A DNA stretch of 64,000 nucleotides from Sphingomonas sp. (GTDB lineage: Bacteria > Pseudomonadota > Alphaproteobacteria > Sphingomonadales > Sphingomonadaceae). The notes under the pieces are model-generated. The model saw only the letters and a list, made by a program, of their open reading frames with translations. It was not told where the DNA came from and did not search any database. Position 1 is the stretch's first letter. The number at the start of each line of letters is the position of its first letter. The DNA is taken from the NCBI GenBank assembly GCA_019635535.1, contig JAHBZH010000001.1:2632995-2696994 (forward strand), read 5' to 3'. Shown here piece after piece: positions 36,247-43,697 of the stretch. Position numbers and translations under genes: made by a program.

Positions 36247-37158
36247 ATGAGACGTGCGTTGCCCTTCCTTGTTCTGCTTCTCGCCACCACCGCCTGCGGT
36301 GTCGCCGAACCGGATTCCCGGTCCGGCATCGAGCCGCCCAACCGGACGGCCGCCGGCGGCGCTCCCGATGCCCAGGATGCGGCCTTCACCGGCGGCGAGG
36401 CCAGCCGCGAGGCCGGCCCCGATATCGGCACCGCCGCCGCGCCGGACGTCGCCTTCAGCTATCGCTACGGCTTCCGCCTGAGCGCCGACCGGATCGCCGC
36501 GGTGCAGGGCCAGCACCAGGAGATCTGCGAACGGCTCACCCTCGCCCGCTGCCGGATCACCGGCATGAGCTACCGCGCCGACAACGAACGTGACGTGGAG
36601 GCGATGCTCGCCTTCGCCGTCGATCCGGCCGCGGCCGGCGCGTTCAGCCGCGAGGCGGTCCAGCGCGTCACCGCGGCCGACGGCGCGATCGCCGAGAGCC
36701 GGATCACCGGCGAGGATGCCGGCACGCCGCTGCGCGCCAGCCAGCGCGGCCGCGCCGAGCTCGAGGCCGATCTCGCCCGGATCGAGACCCGCCTGCGCGG
36801 TCTCGATCCGATGGCGGCGGAGAAGGGCGGGCTGGAGGCGCAGGCCGCCCGGCTCCGCGCCGAAATCCGCGCGCTGCGCGAAGCGGGCGATGCGCAACAG
36901 GCCGCGCTCGCCACCACGCCGGTCCTGTTCCGCTATGGCGCGGGCCGCTACGCGCCGGGGCCGGCGCCGACCCCGACCCTCGCCGAGACCGCGCGCGACA
37001 GCGGCGAGACGGCGCTGGCCGGCCTGCTCCTGCTGCTGCGCCTGATCATCATCGCCGCGCCCTGGGCGCTGGCCGGCCTCGCCGGCTGGTGGATCGTCCG
37101 CCGCCTGCGCCGTCACCTGCCGCCGCTGACCAACCGGCCGGAAACCGACGCCGCCTGA
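36247..37158 (+). CDS. DUF4349 family lipoprotein
   Basis: 303 aa. Signal peptide with a lipobox-like LATTACG (Cys17). A domain at about 70-185 (FSYRYGFRLSADRIAAVQGQH, GMSYRADNERDVEAMLAFAV) is followed by an amphipathic helix pair (RAELEADLARIETRLRGLDP...QAARLRAEIRALREAGD), and a C-terminal membrane helix (LLLLLRLIIIAAPWALAGLAGWWIV) with a basic tail. That matches DUF4349 proteins, which have no firm function. Good AGAGAGGAGA ribosome site upstream. The perfect palindrome upstream suggests regulated expression. Confidence 0.8.
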   Translation: MRRALPFLVLLLATTACGVAEPDSRSGIEPPNRTAAGGAPDAQDAAFTGGEASREAGPDIGTAAAPDVAFSYRYGFRLSADRIAAVQGQHQEICERLTLARCRITGMSYRADNERDVEAMLAFAVDPAAAGAFSREAVQRVTAADGAIAESRITGEDAGTPLRASQRGRAELEADLARIETRLRGLDPMAAEKGGLEAQAARLRAEIRALREAGDAQQAALATTPVLFRYGAGRYAPGPAPTPTLAETARDSGETALAGLLLLLRLIIIAAPWALAGLAGWWIVRRLRRHLPPLTNRPETDAA

Positions 37159-37164
37159 TCGCGC

Positions 37165-37188
37165 GCCGCGCCCCGGCCGGGGCGCGGC
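37165..37188 (+). terminator. Strong GC hairpin between the lipoprotein and Lrp-type gene
   Basis: GCCGCGCCCC, loop GGCC, GGGGCGCGGC is a perfect ten-base stem starting six bases after the lipoprotein stop. No U tract on either strand; likely a bidirectional pause or terminator between convergent genes. Confidence 0.4.
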
Positions 37189-37255
37189 AGGGGGCGGGCG
37201 CCGGCCGCGTCCGAACCTCGCCGGGCATGACGGCCCGGCGCCCGCCCCGCCCTTC

Positions 37256-37675
37256 TCAGCCTTTATCGCGCTTGAGGATCGGGGCGGTGCGCGCGCGCGT
37301 CACGCCGGGCAGGACCGAAAGCCGGTCGCGCGCTTCGTTGAGCGCGCCGCTGTCCGGCGCCGCGATCTCGACCAGCAAGTCCACCTCGCCGGCCAGCGAA
37401 TAGCAGCGCAGCACCGCCGGATCGGCCACGACCAGCGCGACCGTATCCGGCAAGGGCGTGCCGGCCAGTTCGAGGCTCACCACCGCGCCCGCGCCCCCGG
37501 CGCGGTCGGGCGCGAACTCGGCGCGATAGCCGGTGATGATGCCGTCCGCCTCCAGCCGGGCGATCCGCGCCGCGACCGAGCTGCGCGCCAGCCCGACCGC
37601 CCCGGCTATGGTCTTCAGCGGCGCCCGCGCATCGGCGCGCAGCAGCTCAAGGATTTGCCGGTCGATCGCGTCCAT
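37256..37675 (-). CDS. Lrp/AsnC family transcriptional regulator
   Basis: 139 aa. N-terminal winged helix (DAIDRQILELLRADARAPLKTIAGAVGLARSSVAARIARLEADGII) and a C-terminal RAM ligand-binding domain (GAVVSLELAGTPLPDTVALVVADPAVLRCYSLAGEVDLLVEI). Divergently transcribed from the RidA gene with 108 bases between, so ridA is the most likely target. Effector is presumably an amino acid but is not visible. Confidence 0.92.
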   Translation of the reverse strand: MDAIDRQILELLRADARAPLKTIAGAVGLARSSVAARIARLEADGIITGYRAEFAPDRAGGAGAVVSLELAGTPLPDTVALVVADPAVLRCYSLAGEVDLLVEIAAPDSGALNEARDRLSVLPGVTRARTAPILKRDKG

Positions 37676-37783
37676 GCCGGTCAGCCCGCCGGCAAAAGGA
37701 CGGCCGGGCCGCCATTCGGGCGGCGGACATCCGGCCCCGTTCCGCGATAGACGGGCGCATTCCCGACCGGAGATTCACACCTC

Positions 37784-38152
37784 ATGCGCAAGAGACCCAT
37801 CGATCCGACGCCCGCTTCCTATGCCCAGGCGATGGAGGTGACCGACGCCCGCCGCCTGCTCTTCGTCAGCGGCCAGGTGCCGGCCGACGAGGACAACCAT
37901 GTCCCCGAACATTTCGCCGATCAAGCGCGGCTCGCCTGGTCCAACCTCTTCGCCCGGCTCGAAGCCGCCGATATGTCGCCGGACGATCTGGTCAAGGTCA
38001 CCATCTTCCTCTCCGACCGCCGCCACCGCGAGGAGAATGCGGCGGTGCGCCGCGAGATGCTGGGCGAGCATTCCCCCGCGCTTACCATCATCATCGCCGG
38101 TATCTGGGACGAACAATGGCTGCTGGAGATCGAGGCGATCGCCGCCGCCTGA
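37784..38152 (+). CDS. RidA/YjgF family protein
   Basis: 122 aa. RidA fold with FVSGQVPADEDNHVPEHFADQARLAWSNL and KVTIFLSDRRHREENAAVRREML. The Arg that anchors the 2-iminoacid in RidA (usually within the P-A-R-S motif) is not present: the corresponding segment here reads HSPALTIIIAG. Deamination of reactive enamines is therefore uncertain; it may be one of the Rid subfamilies with another function. Divergent from an Lrp-type regulator that probably controls it. Confidence 0.85.
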   Translation: MRKRPIDPTPASYAQAMEVTDARRLLFVSGQVPADEDNHVPEHFADQARLAWSNLFARLEAADMSPDDLVKVTIFLSDRRHREENAAVRREMLGEHSPALTIIIAGIWDEQWLLEIEAIAAA

Positions 38153-38215
38153 TCGTCCTTAAGTTCGAACACCCGTGTCCAACATATTGCGGACGATCGT
38201 CAATAGCGTCATCAG

Positions 38216-38638
38216 ATGTCAATGAGTGAAAAGCGCGAGCTTACAGAATCCGAACGACGACAGGCTGGCTGTGGATGCTTTCTCCTTGTCATTCTCTTTT
38301 TTATTGCCTGCTTTTACTCACTTGGCGACGCCATGTGCGAAACAACGACTTACGCCGAAAGCCGCTCGCCGTCGGGCGCTATGGACGCGCGGGTGCAGAT
38401 GACGGATTGTGGAGCGACCACAGGTTTCTCACGGGTCGTCTGGGTGCAATCTACTTGGCTACCTCGTGATCGAGCGCTTTCGTGTCGCGCGGTCGCGCTG
38501 AAAGGTCAGCCATCCGTCGATTTGGATTGGAGGACAGACGCCCTCGTCGTCACCACCAATGCTTCGCAAAGCGATGTCATCGCCGCCGCCGACAGCTGCT
38601 ATGGCTGGCCAGTCGCATTGAGGCATGCTCCACGCTGA
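38216..38638 (+). CDS. Small membrane-anchored protein of unknown function
   Basis: 140 aa (138 from Met3). An N-terminal charged segment, one helix (CFLLVILFFIACFYSLG) and a mainly polar outer domain with several cysteines (AMCETTTYAE, MTDCGATTG, LSCRAVAL, DSCYGWP) suggests a periplasmic disulphide-bonded domain. Lower GC than its neighbours. No family recognised. Confidence 0.5.
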   Translation: MSMSEKRELTESERRQAGCGCFLLVILFFIACFYSLGDAMCETTTYAESRSPSGAMDARVQMTDCGATTGFSRVVWVQSTWLPRDRALSCRAVALKGQPSVDLDWRTDALVVTTNASQSDVIAAADSCYGWPVALRHAPR

Positions 38639-38743
38639 TGGCAACGTCCGGCAGCTACCCATAGCGACATTCAAACTGAGACACGACCGCCGGCTGGGAT
38701 GGCTTGCACCGGCGGACTCGACCGGCTAGGCATCCGCCCAGTC

Positions 38744-38850
38744 ACTTGGGGAGTAGCCGCCGCGCCGAGGCGCGGAACCCCGCGTCAACATGCTCGGCCG
38801 AGAGGCCGTGGCGCGGAGTGATCGGGATGCCGATCGGGCGAGACCAATGG
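38744..38850 (+). ncRNA. yybP-ykoY (Mn2+) riboswitch
   Basis: The three conserved blocks are present in order: GGGGAGTAGCC (38748-38758), CGTCAACATGCTCGG (38782-38796) and GGCGAGACCAATG (38837-38849), joined by pairing arms such as GCGCCGAGGCGC. These form the Mn2+-sensing loops of the class known from alx and mntP leaders. Location 71 bases upstream of a GDT1-family exporter gene fits the usual targets, and excess Mn2+ should turn it on. Confidence 0.9.
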
Positions 38851-38920
38851 CGTCGCACCCCGTCTTGCCGGGCGGGGCGTGCGATGTCGTTGGATCACGC
38901 CGCCCGGCCGGAGTTCGCCC

Positions 38921-39493
38921 TTGGAAGCCTTCCTCGCCTCCACCTTCGTCGTCGCGCTCGCCGAAATGGGCGACAAGACCCAACTCCTCGCCATCGTGCT
39001 CGCCGCGCGCTTCCGCAAGCCCGTGCCGATCATCCTCGGCATCCTCGCCGCGACACTCGCCAACCACGCCATCGCCGCCTTCCTCGGCGCGCAGGCCGCC
39101 GCCTTCCTGTCCGGCGACTGGTTCCGCTACCTCGTCGCCGCCTCGTTCATCGCCATGGGCCTGTGGACGCTGATCCCCGACAAGCTGGACGAGGAGGAGG
39201 CCAGGCCCTCCCGCTACGGCGCCTTCCTCACCACGCTCGTCTGCTTCTTCCTGGTCGAGATCGGCGACAAGACCCAGGTCGCGACGATCGCGCTCGCCGC
39301 GCGCTACGAAGCGGTGATCGCGGTCACGGCCGGCACCACGCTCGGCATGATGCTCGCCAACGTCCCGGCCGTCTTCCTCGGCGACGCGCTGCTGAAGAAG
39401 GTGCCGATCCGGCTGGTCCACGCCGTCGCCGCCGCGATCTTCATCGCGATCGGCAGCCTGATGCTGGCGGGGCTGATCTTCGGCTGGGGCTGA
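38921..39493 (+). CDS. GDT1/TMEM165-family manganese exporter (MneA-like)
   Basis: 190 aa from a TTG start. Two repeats carry the family motif: VALAEMGDKTQLLAI near the N terminus and FFLVEIGDKTQVATI in the second half, each with the acidic residue that binds cation. Six membrane helices. The family moves Mn2+ or Ca2+ outward in exchange for protons. I place the start at the TTG at 38921 (CGGAG nine bases upstream), because a start at 38879 would add a tail that overlaps the riboswitch region. Control by the upstream Mn2+ riboswitch is strongly suggested. Confidence 0.9.
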   Translation: MEAFLASTFVVALAEMGDKTQLLAIVLAARFRKPVPIILGILAATLANHAIAAFLGAQAAAFLSGDWFRYLVAASFIAMGLWTLIPDKLDEEEARPSRYGAFLTTLVCFFLVEIGDKTQVATIALAARYEAVIAVTAGTTLGMMLANVPAVFLGDALLKKVPIRLVHAVAAAIFIAIGSLMLAGLIFGWG

Positions 39494-39572
39494 GGCGGGG
39501 CCGGTGACATCCGTGCTTGCGGATCGTCCCGAACCCCGCCAGACCGAAACCGGATGACGGGGGCATAACTCT

Positions 39573-41357
39573 TTGACAAACAACGCGCTCGATGCGCTGA
39601 CGACATTCGTCGATTCCTATCGCGCCGAGCTGGGGTTGCTCATTCTGGTGGGCATGTTCGCCGCCTTCGTGCGCGAGCGTTACCCGGCGACGGTCGTCGC
39701 GGTGCTCGGCGTGTGCGCGTTCCTCGCCACCGGGCTGCTGGACAGCGGCGCGCTGCTCCAAGCCTTCGCCAATCCGGCGCCGCTGACGATCGGGGCGATG
39801 TTCATCCTCTCCGCCGCCTTGATGCGGACGGGGACGCTCGATCTGATCGGCAGCTGGATTGTGGCGCGCGCCAAGGCCCATCCGATCCGCGCGACGATCG
39901 AGCTGATCCTCGGCACCTTCGCGGCCGCGGCCTTCATCAACAACACGCCGGTCGTGCTGATCATGATCCCGATCGTCCTGCGCCTCGCCGCCGCGATCAG
40001 CGTGTCGGCGAAGAAGCTGCTGATCCCGCTCTCCTATCTCGCCATGCTGAGCGGTACGCTCACCCTGGTCGGCACATCGACCAACCTGCTGGTGGACGGC
40101 GTCGCGCGCGATCAGGGGCTGGCGCCGTTCGGCATTTTCGAGATCACGCCGATCGGCATCCTCGTCGCGCTGGCCGGGACGATCGCGCTGCTGGTGCTCG
40201 CGCCCTTCCTCCTGCCCGACGGCGACACCGATCCCTATCACAGCCCCGAGGACGAACCCTTTCTGAGCGAGATCCGGATCGGCAAGGACAGCCCGTTCAT
40301 CGACAAGGCCATCGCCGATGTGGGCGAACTGAAGCGCCTGCGCATCATCGGGCTGAACCGGGGCGGGCAGCGCGTCGACATGCCGGACCGGCCGCTCGCC
40401 GCCGGCGATCGCCTGATCGTGCGCGTGACCCTCGCGGAGCTGATGACGCTCCACCAGCACAAGGACATGGAGGTCGGCATCTCGATGCGGGGCAGCCCGC
40501 CGGAGACGGCCGATACGGTGGTGGAGGCGACGATCAGCCCCAGCCATCCCAGCCTCGGCCGCCTGATCCGGGAAATCCCCTTCCTCAACGCCAATCCCGT
40601 CCGCCTGCTCGGCATCACCCGCCACGGCCATCTGCCGGGCCCGAGCCTGGCCGAAGTCCGCATCCGGGCGGCGGATACCGTGCTGGTGGCGGGATCGCGC
40701 GCCGCCATCCATGCGCTGCACGAAAATCCGAACCTGATCGGAGTGGAGGAGACGGAGACCCAGGCCTTTCGCCCCGCCAAGGCGCCGATCGCGATCGCGG
40801 CGCTGGCGGGCGCCGTCCTGCTCTCCGCGCTCGGCATCGTGCCGATCATGATTTCCAGCCTGATGGCGATGGGCGTGGTGCTGGCGACACGCTGCATCGA
40901 CGCGGACGAGGCCTGGGCCTCGCTCAACGGCGACGTGCTGGTGCTGATCTACGCGATGCTGGCGGTCGGCGCGGCATTGCAGAATGCGGGCAGCGTCTCG
41001 CTGGTCGTCGATGCGATCACGCCCTGGATGGTGGGATTGAGCCCGATCGCCCTGCTGTTCGTCGTCTATGCCTGTTCGAGCGCCTTGACCGAGGCGATCA
41101 GCAACAATGCCGTCGCCGTGATCATGACGCCGATCGCCATCGCGCTTGCGTCCAGCCTGGGCGTCGATCCGCGCCCGCTGGTGATCGCCGTCATGTTCGC
41201 CGCCTCGGCCAGCTTCGCGACGCCGATCAGCTACCAGACCAACACGATGGTCTATGCGGCCGGCAATTACCGCTTCATCGATTTCGTAAAGATCGGCCTG
41301 CCGATGAACCTCGTCGTCGGCACGACCACCTGCGTGGCCCTGACCTACGTCTATTGA
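39573..41357 (+). CDS. SLC13/DASS-type permease with internal TrkA-C domain
   Basis: 594 aa from a TTG. About ten or eleven hydrophobic helices, an internal cytosolic insert (about 225-400) with two RCK-C/TrkA-C-like segments (EDEPFLSEIRIGKDSPFIDKAI and PSHPSLGRLIREIPFL), and the DASS motifs NNTPVVLIMIPIV and the repeated SNNAVAVIMTPIA. Homologues transport citrate, sulfate or dicarboxylates with sodium. The substrate is not determined. The gene begins 80 bases after the GDT1 stop and is not clearly in one operon with it. Confidence 0.85.
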   Translation: MTNNALDALTTFVDSYRAELGLLILVGMFAAFVRERYPATVVAVLGVCAFLATGLLDSGALLQAFANPAPLTIGAMFILSAALMRTGTLDLIGSWIVARAKAHPIRATIELILGTFAAAAFINNTPVVLIMIPIVLRLAAAISVSAKKLLIPLSYLAMLSGTLTLVGTSTNLLVDGVARDQGLAPFGIFEITPIGILVALAGTIALLVLAPFLLPDGDTDPYHSPEDEPFLSEIRIGKDSPFIDKAIADVGELKRLRIIGLNRGGQRVDMPDRPLAAGDRLIVRVTLAELMTLHQHKDMEVGISMRGSPPETADTVVEATISPSHPSLGRLIREIPFLNANPVRLLGITRHGHLPGPSLAEVRIRAADTVLVAGSRAAIHALHENPNLIGVEETETQAFRPAKAPIAIAALAGAVLLSALGIVPIMISSLMAMGVVLATRCIDADEAWASLNGDVLVLIYAMLAVGAALQNAGSVSLVVDAITPWMVGLSPIALLFVVYACSSALTEAISNNAVAVIMTPIAIALASSLGVDPRPLVIAVMFAASASFATPISYQTNTMVYAAGNYRFIDFVKIGLPMNLVVGTTTCVALTYVY

Positions 41358-41366
41358 GTCCGGATC

Positions 41367-42275
41367 CTAATTCTCGGCCAGCGCCTCGAGATCGCGCTTC
41401 ACCTCGGCCAGCAACCAATCGCGGAAACGCCTGATCTTGGGCACGCTGCGGCGGTGCTCGGGATAGACCAGCCAATAGCCCCAGCCGCGCGTGGAGAGCT
41501 GCGCGAAGGGACGCACCAGCCGTCCTTCGGCGAGGTCGTTGCGCCAGAAGAAGGGCGTGAGCATCGCCATGCCCTGTCCCGCCATCGCGGCATGGCCTTC
41601 ATTGGCCTGATAGCCGAGCCGGATGCCGCGCCGGGGCAGGCTTTCCGGGACAGCAACGCCCGCCTCGCGCAGCCAGACCTCCCACCAGGGGTCGTCGTCG
41701 CCGATCCGGGTGAGGCCCAGGATATCCTCCGGCCGGAGCGCATCGCCACCGTGCCGGACCAGGAAATCCGGGCTGCACATCGGGGTGAAATTGACCCGGA
41801 ACAGAAGCTCGGCGGCGAGGCCGGGCCATTCGCCCATGCCGGTGCGGATGCCGACATCGACCTCGCTCGCGGCGAAATCGGCGAGCCGGTCGTCGGCCAG
41901 CACGCGCGCCGCCATTTCCGGATGGGCCATCTGGAAAACGCCCACTCGCCAGGCCAGCCAGGTGTTGGCGAAAGTGTAGGAGGTGGTGATGGTGAGCGTC
42001 GCCTCGTCCTCCGCGCGCAGCGCCGCGAAGGCGGCGTCGAGCGTGTCGAAGGCCCGGCCCGCCGCCGCCGCCAGCCGCCGCCCCGCATCGGTCAGCGCGA
42101 CGCGCCGTTTCTCGCGCGCGAAGAGGGGCAGGCCGACCCGCTCTTCCAACAAGCGTATTTGATAACTGACAGCCGCCTGGGTCATCCCCAGCTCGCCCGC
42201 TGCCTTGGTGAAATTCTCGTGACGCGCCGCAGCTTCGAAGACACGTACGGCGGCGAGGGGCGGAAGGCGGCGCAT
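41367..42275 (-). CDS. LysR family transcriptional regulator (GcvA-like)
   Basis: 302 aa. Helix-turn-helix in the first 60 residues (LAAVRVFEAAARHENFTKAAGELGMTQAAVSYQIRLLEERVG), then the substrate-binding domain (VRADDR... with VGIRTGMGEWPG and SPDFLVRHG). The GcvA/AmpR subgroup features are PPLAAVRVFEAAARH. It binds a T-N11-A type site. The palindrome ATAAGC-ACA-GCTTAT twelve bases before its start codon is the likely operator. Divergent from two microprotein genes. Confidence 0.9.
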   Translation of the reverse strand: MRRLPPLAAVRVFEAAARHENFTKAAGELGMTQAAVSYQIRLLEERVGLPLFAREKRRVALTDAGRRLAAAAGRAFDTLDAAFAALRAEDEATLTITTSYTFANTWLAWRVGVFQMAHPEMAARVLADDRLADFAASEVDVGIRTGMGEWPGLAAELLFRVNFTPMCSPDFLVRHGGDALRPEDILGLTRIGDDDPWWEVWLREAGVAVPESLPRRGIRLGYQANEGHAAMAGQGMAMLTPFFWRNDLAEGRLVRPFAQLSTRGWGYWLVYPEHRRSVPKIRRFRDWLLAEVKRDLEALAEN

Positions 42276-42286
42276 GCTGTTTTGAT

Positions 42287-42301
42287 ATAAGCACAGCTTA
42301 T
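42287..42301. promoter_or_regulatory. LysR-type operator palindrome
   Basis: ATAAGC-ACA-GCTTAT is a perfect dyad of T-N11-A type, located 12 bases upstream of the LysR-type start and 94 bases before the microprotein start. The extended GATATAAGC...GCTTATTATC is also nearly symmetric. Confidence 0.6.
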
Positions 42302-42394
42302 TATCCGCGTCGAGCCTTTCGTTGGACCGCCGACCCGCTCCGGGCCATATCGGGCGGCATGAAGACGGAACCCGACAGGACAGAGGAGGCGATC

Positions 42395-42592
42395 ATGCGC
42401 GACGAACTCGACGCCCGGATGTGGAACGACAATCATCAGCAGTTTTCGGTCGCGATGGACGGCGCGATCGGCGCCATCGGCGGCGCGCTGCGCTTCGGCG
42501 CCTCGCGGGCCGCCAGCCTGCCCGGCCAGATCATCTCGCTGATCGCCGCGTTCGGCATCACGGCCCTCTCGCTGGGCGGCACCATCGCCTGA
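42395..42592 (+). CDS. Small protein with a hydrophobic C terminus
   Basis: 65 aa. The start is fixed by AGAGGAGG five to six bases upstream of the ATG at 42395 (MRDELDARMWNDNHQQ). A C-terminal hydrophobic helix (SLPGQIISLIAAFGITALSLGG) would tail-anchor it in the membrane. Divergent from a LysR-type regulator with an operator between. No family recognised. Confidence 0.65.
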   Translation: MRDELDARMWNDNHQQFSVAMDGAIGAIGGALRFGASRAASLPGQIISLIAAFGITALSLGGTIA

Positions 42593-42615
42593 CAATCGAC
42601 GGAAAGGAGATCGAC

Positions 42616-42744
42616 ATGACCTTTCTCATCCATGCCGTGGCGGCGCTGCGTCATGGCCTCGCCAATCTCGAAGCGGGGTTCGACCGGCTCGTATGCATCC
42701 AGTTCCGCGCGCCCTGGCGCACGCCGCAAAGCTGCGGGCGCTGA
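42616..42744 (+). CDS. Microprotein (42 aa) downstream of the LysR-divergent gene
   Basis: MTFLIHAVAALRHGLANLE continues to a stop at 42744. A clear AAAGGAGA lies six bases upstream, and the gene starts 24 bases after the previous stop. The N-terminal amphipathic helix with an Ala-His pattern suggests membrane-surface association. Short and unsupported by homology, but the ribosome site and spacing make translation likely. Confidence 0.5.
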   Translation: MTFLIHAVAALRHGLANLEAGFDRLVCIQFRAPWRTPQSCGR

Positions 42745-42785
42745 TCCGCTTTGCCTGACCGGCGCGGCGGTCTATTCCCTCGGGA

Positions 42786-43697
42786 ATGAGGCCGCGCCGG
42801 AAATTGCTTGCCCTTGCCCTGCTCCTGTCGCTAGCCGCTGGCGCGGTGGCAGAGGGCAGCGGGACAGGTGTGGCAAGCGGGGCGGACGGCCTGATGGTCT
42901 GGCCGGACCTGCTCGAACGCCCCCGGCCCGCGGCCGACCGCTTTATCGCCTATGGCGATGACGCCCTCCAGGTCGTCGATCTGTGGCTCCCCGAAGGCCC
43001 CGGCCCCCATCCCACCGTGCTGATGGTGCACGGCGGCTGCTGGCAGACCGAAATCGCCGACCGCCGGATCATGAACTGGATCGCCGACGATCTGCGCCGG
43101 CGCGGCATCGCGGTCTGGAACATCGACTATCGCGGCGTGGACCGGGACGGCGGCGGCTACCCCGGCACCTTCCTCGACGCCGCCGCCGCCGCCGACGCCT
43201 TGCGCGACCATGCCGCGACTTACCATCTCGACATTTCCCGCCTCGTCGCCATCGGCCACAGCGCCGGCGGTCATCTCGCGCTCTGGCTCGCCGCGCGGCC
43301 CCGGCTGCCCGAAGGCTCGCCGCTGCGCAGCGTCGATCCGCTGCCGATCCACGCCGTCGTAAGCCTGGGCGGGCTGCCCGATCTGGAGGAAGCGGCACGC
43401 CCGCCCGGCAGCGGCTGCGGCACCGAGGTGATCGCGCGGATCAGCGGCGGCCGCTTCGCCGAAACCTCCGTCCCCCGCCTCGCCCCGCTCGGCATTCCCC
43501 AGGTGCTGGTCAACGGCCTGCAGGACCGGATCATCCCGGCCGCCTATGCCGAGGGCTATGCCCGGCCGGCCCGCGCCGCCGGCGATGCCATAGAGGTTCG
43601 CATGATCGACCGCACCGGCCATGTCGAGCTGATCGCCCCCGAAAGCGCCGCCTGGACCGTGGCCGTCGAAGAGATCGAAAGGCTGCTGCGGCCATGA
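42786..43697 (+). CDS. Alpha/beta hydrolase, likely kynurenine formamidase, with an N-terminal signal peptide
   Basis: 303 aa. An N-terminal hydrophobic stretch (KLLALALLLSLAAGAVA) looks like a signal peptide. The oxyanion motif HGGCW (HGGxW type) and the nucleophile elbow IGHSAGGHLALW match the eukaryotic-type formamidases (BNA7/AFMID) that hydrolyse N-formylkynurenine to kynurenine and formate. Acid and His are in NGLQDRIIP and GHVEL near the end. The stop overlaps kynureninase (ATGA), which strengthens the assignment. A signal peptide is unexpected for a cytosolic tryptophan pathway enzyme. Confidence 0.72.
   Translation: MRPRRKLLALALLLSLAAGAVAEGSGTGVASGADGLMVWPDLLERPRPAADRFIAYGDDALQVVDLWLPEGPGPHPTVLMVHGGCWQTEIADRRIMNWIADDLRRRGIAVWNIDYRGVDRDGGGYPGTFLDAAAAADALRDHAATYHLDISRLVAIGHSAGGHLALWLAARPRLPEGSPLRSVDPLPIHAVVSLGGLPDLEEAARPPGSGCGTEVIARISGGRFAETSVPRLAPLGIPQVLVNGLQDRIIPAAYAEGYARPARAAGDAIEVRMIDRTGHVELIAPESAAWTVAVEEIERLLRP

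Noticed and set aside
38704-38920. Open frames across the riboswitch on both strands
   Set aside because: The region has the conserved blocks of a yybP-ykoY RNA, and the translations are Arg-rich shadow frames.
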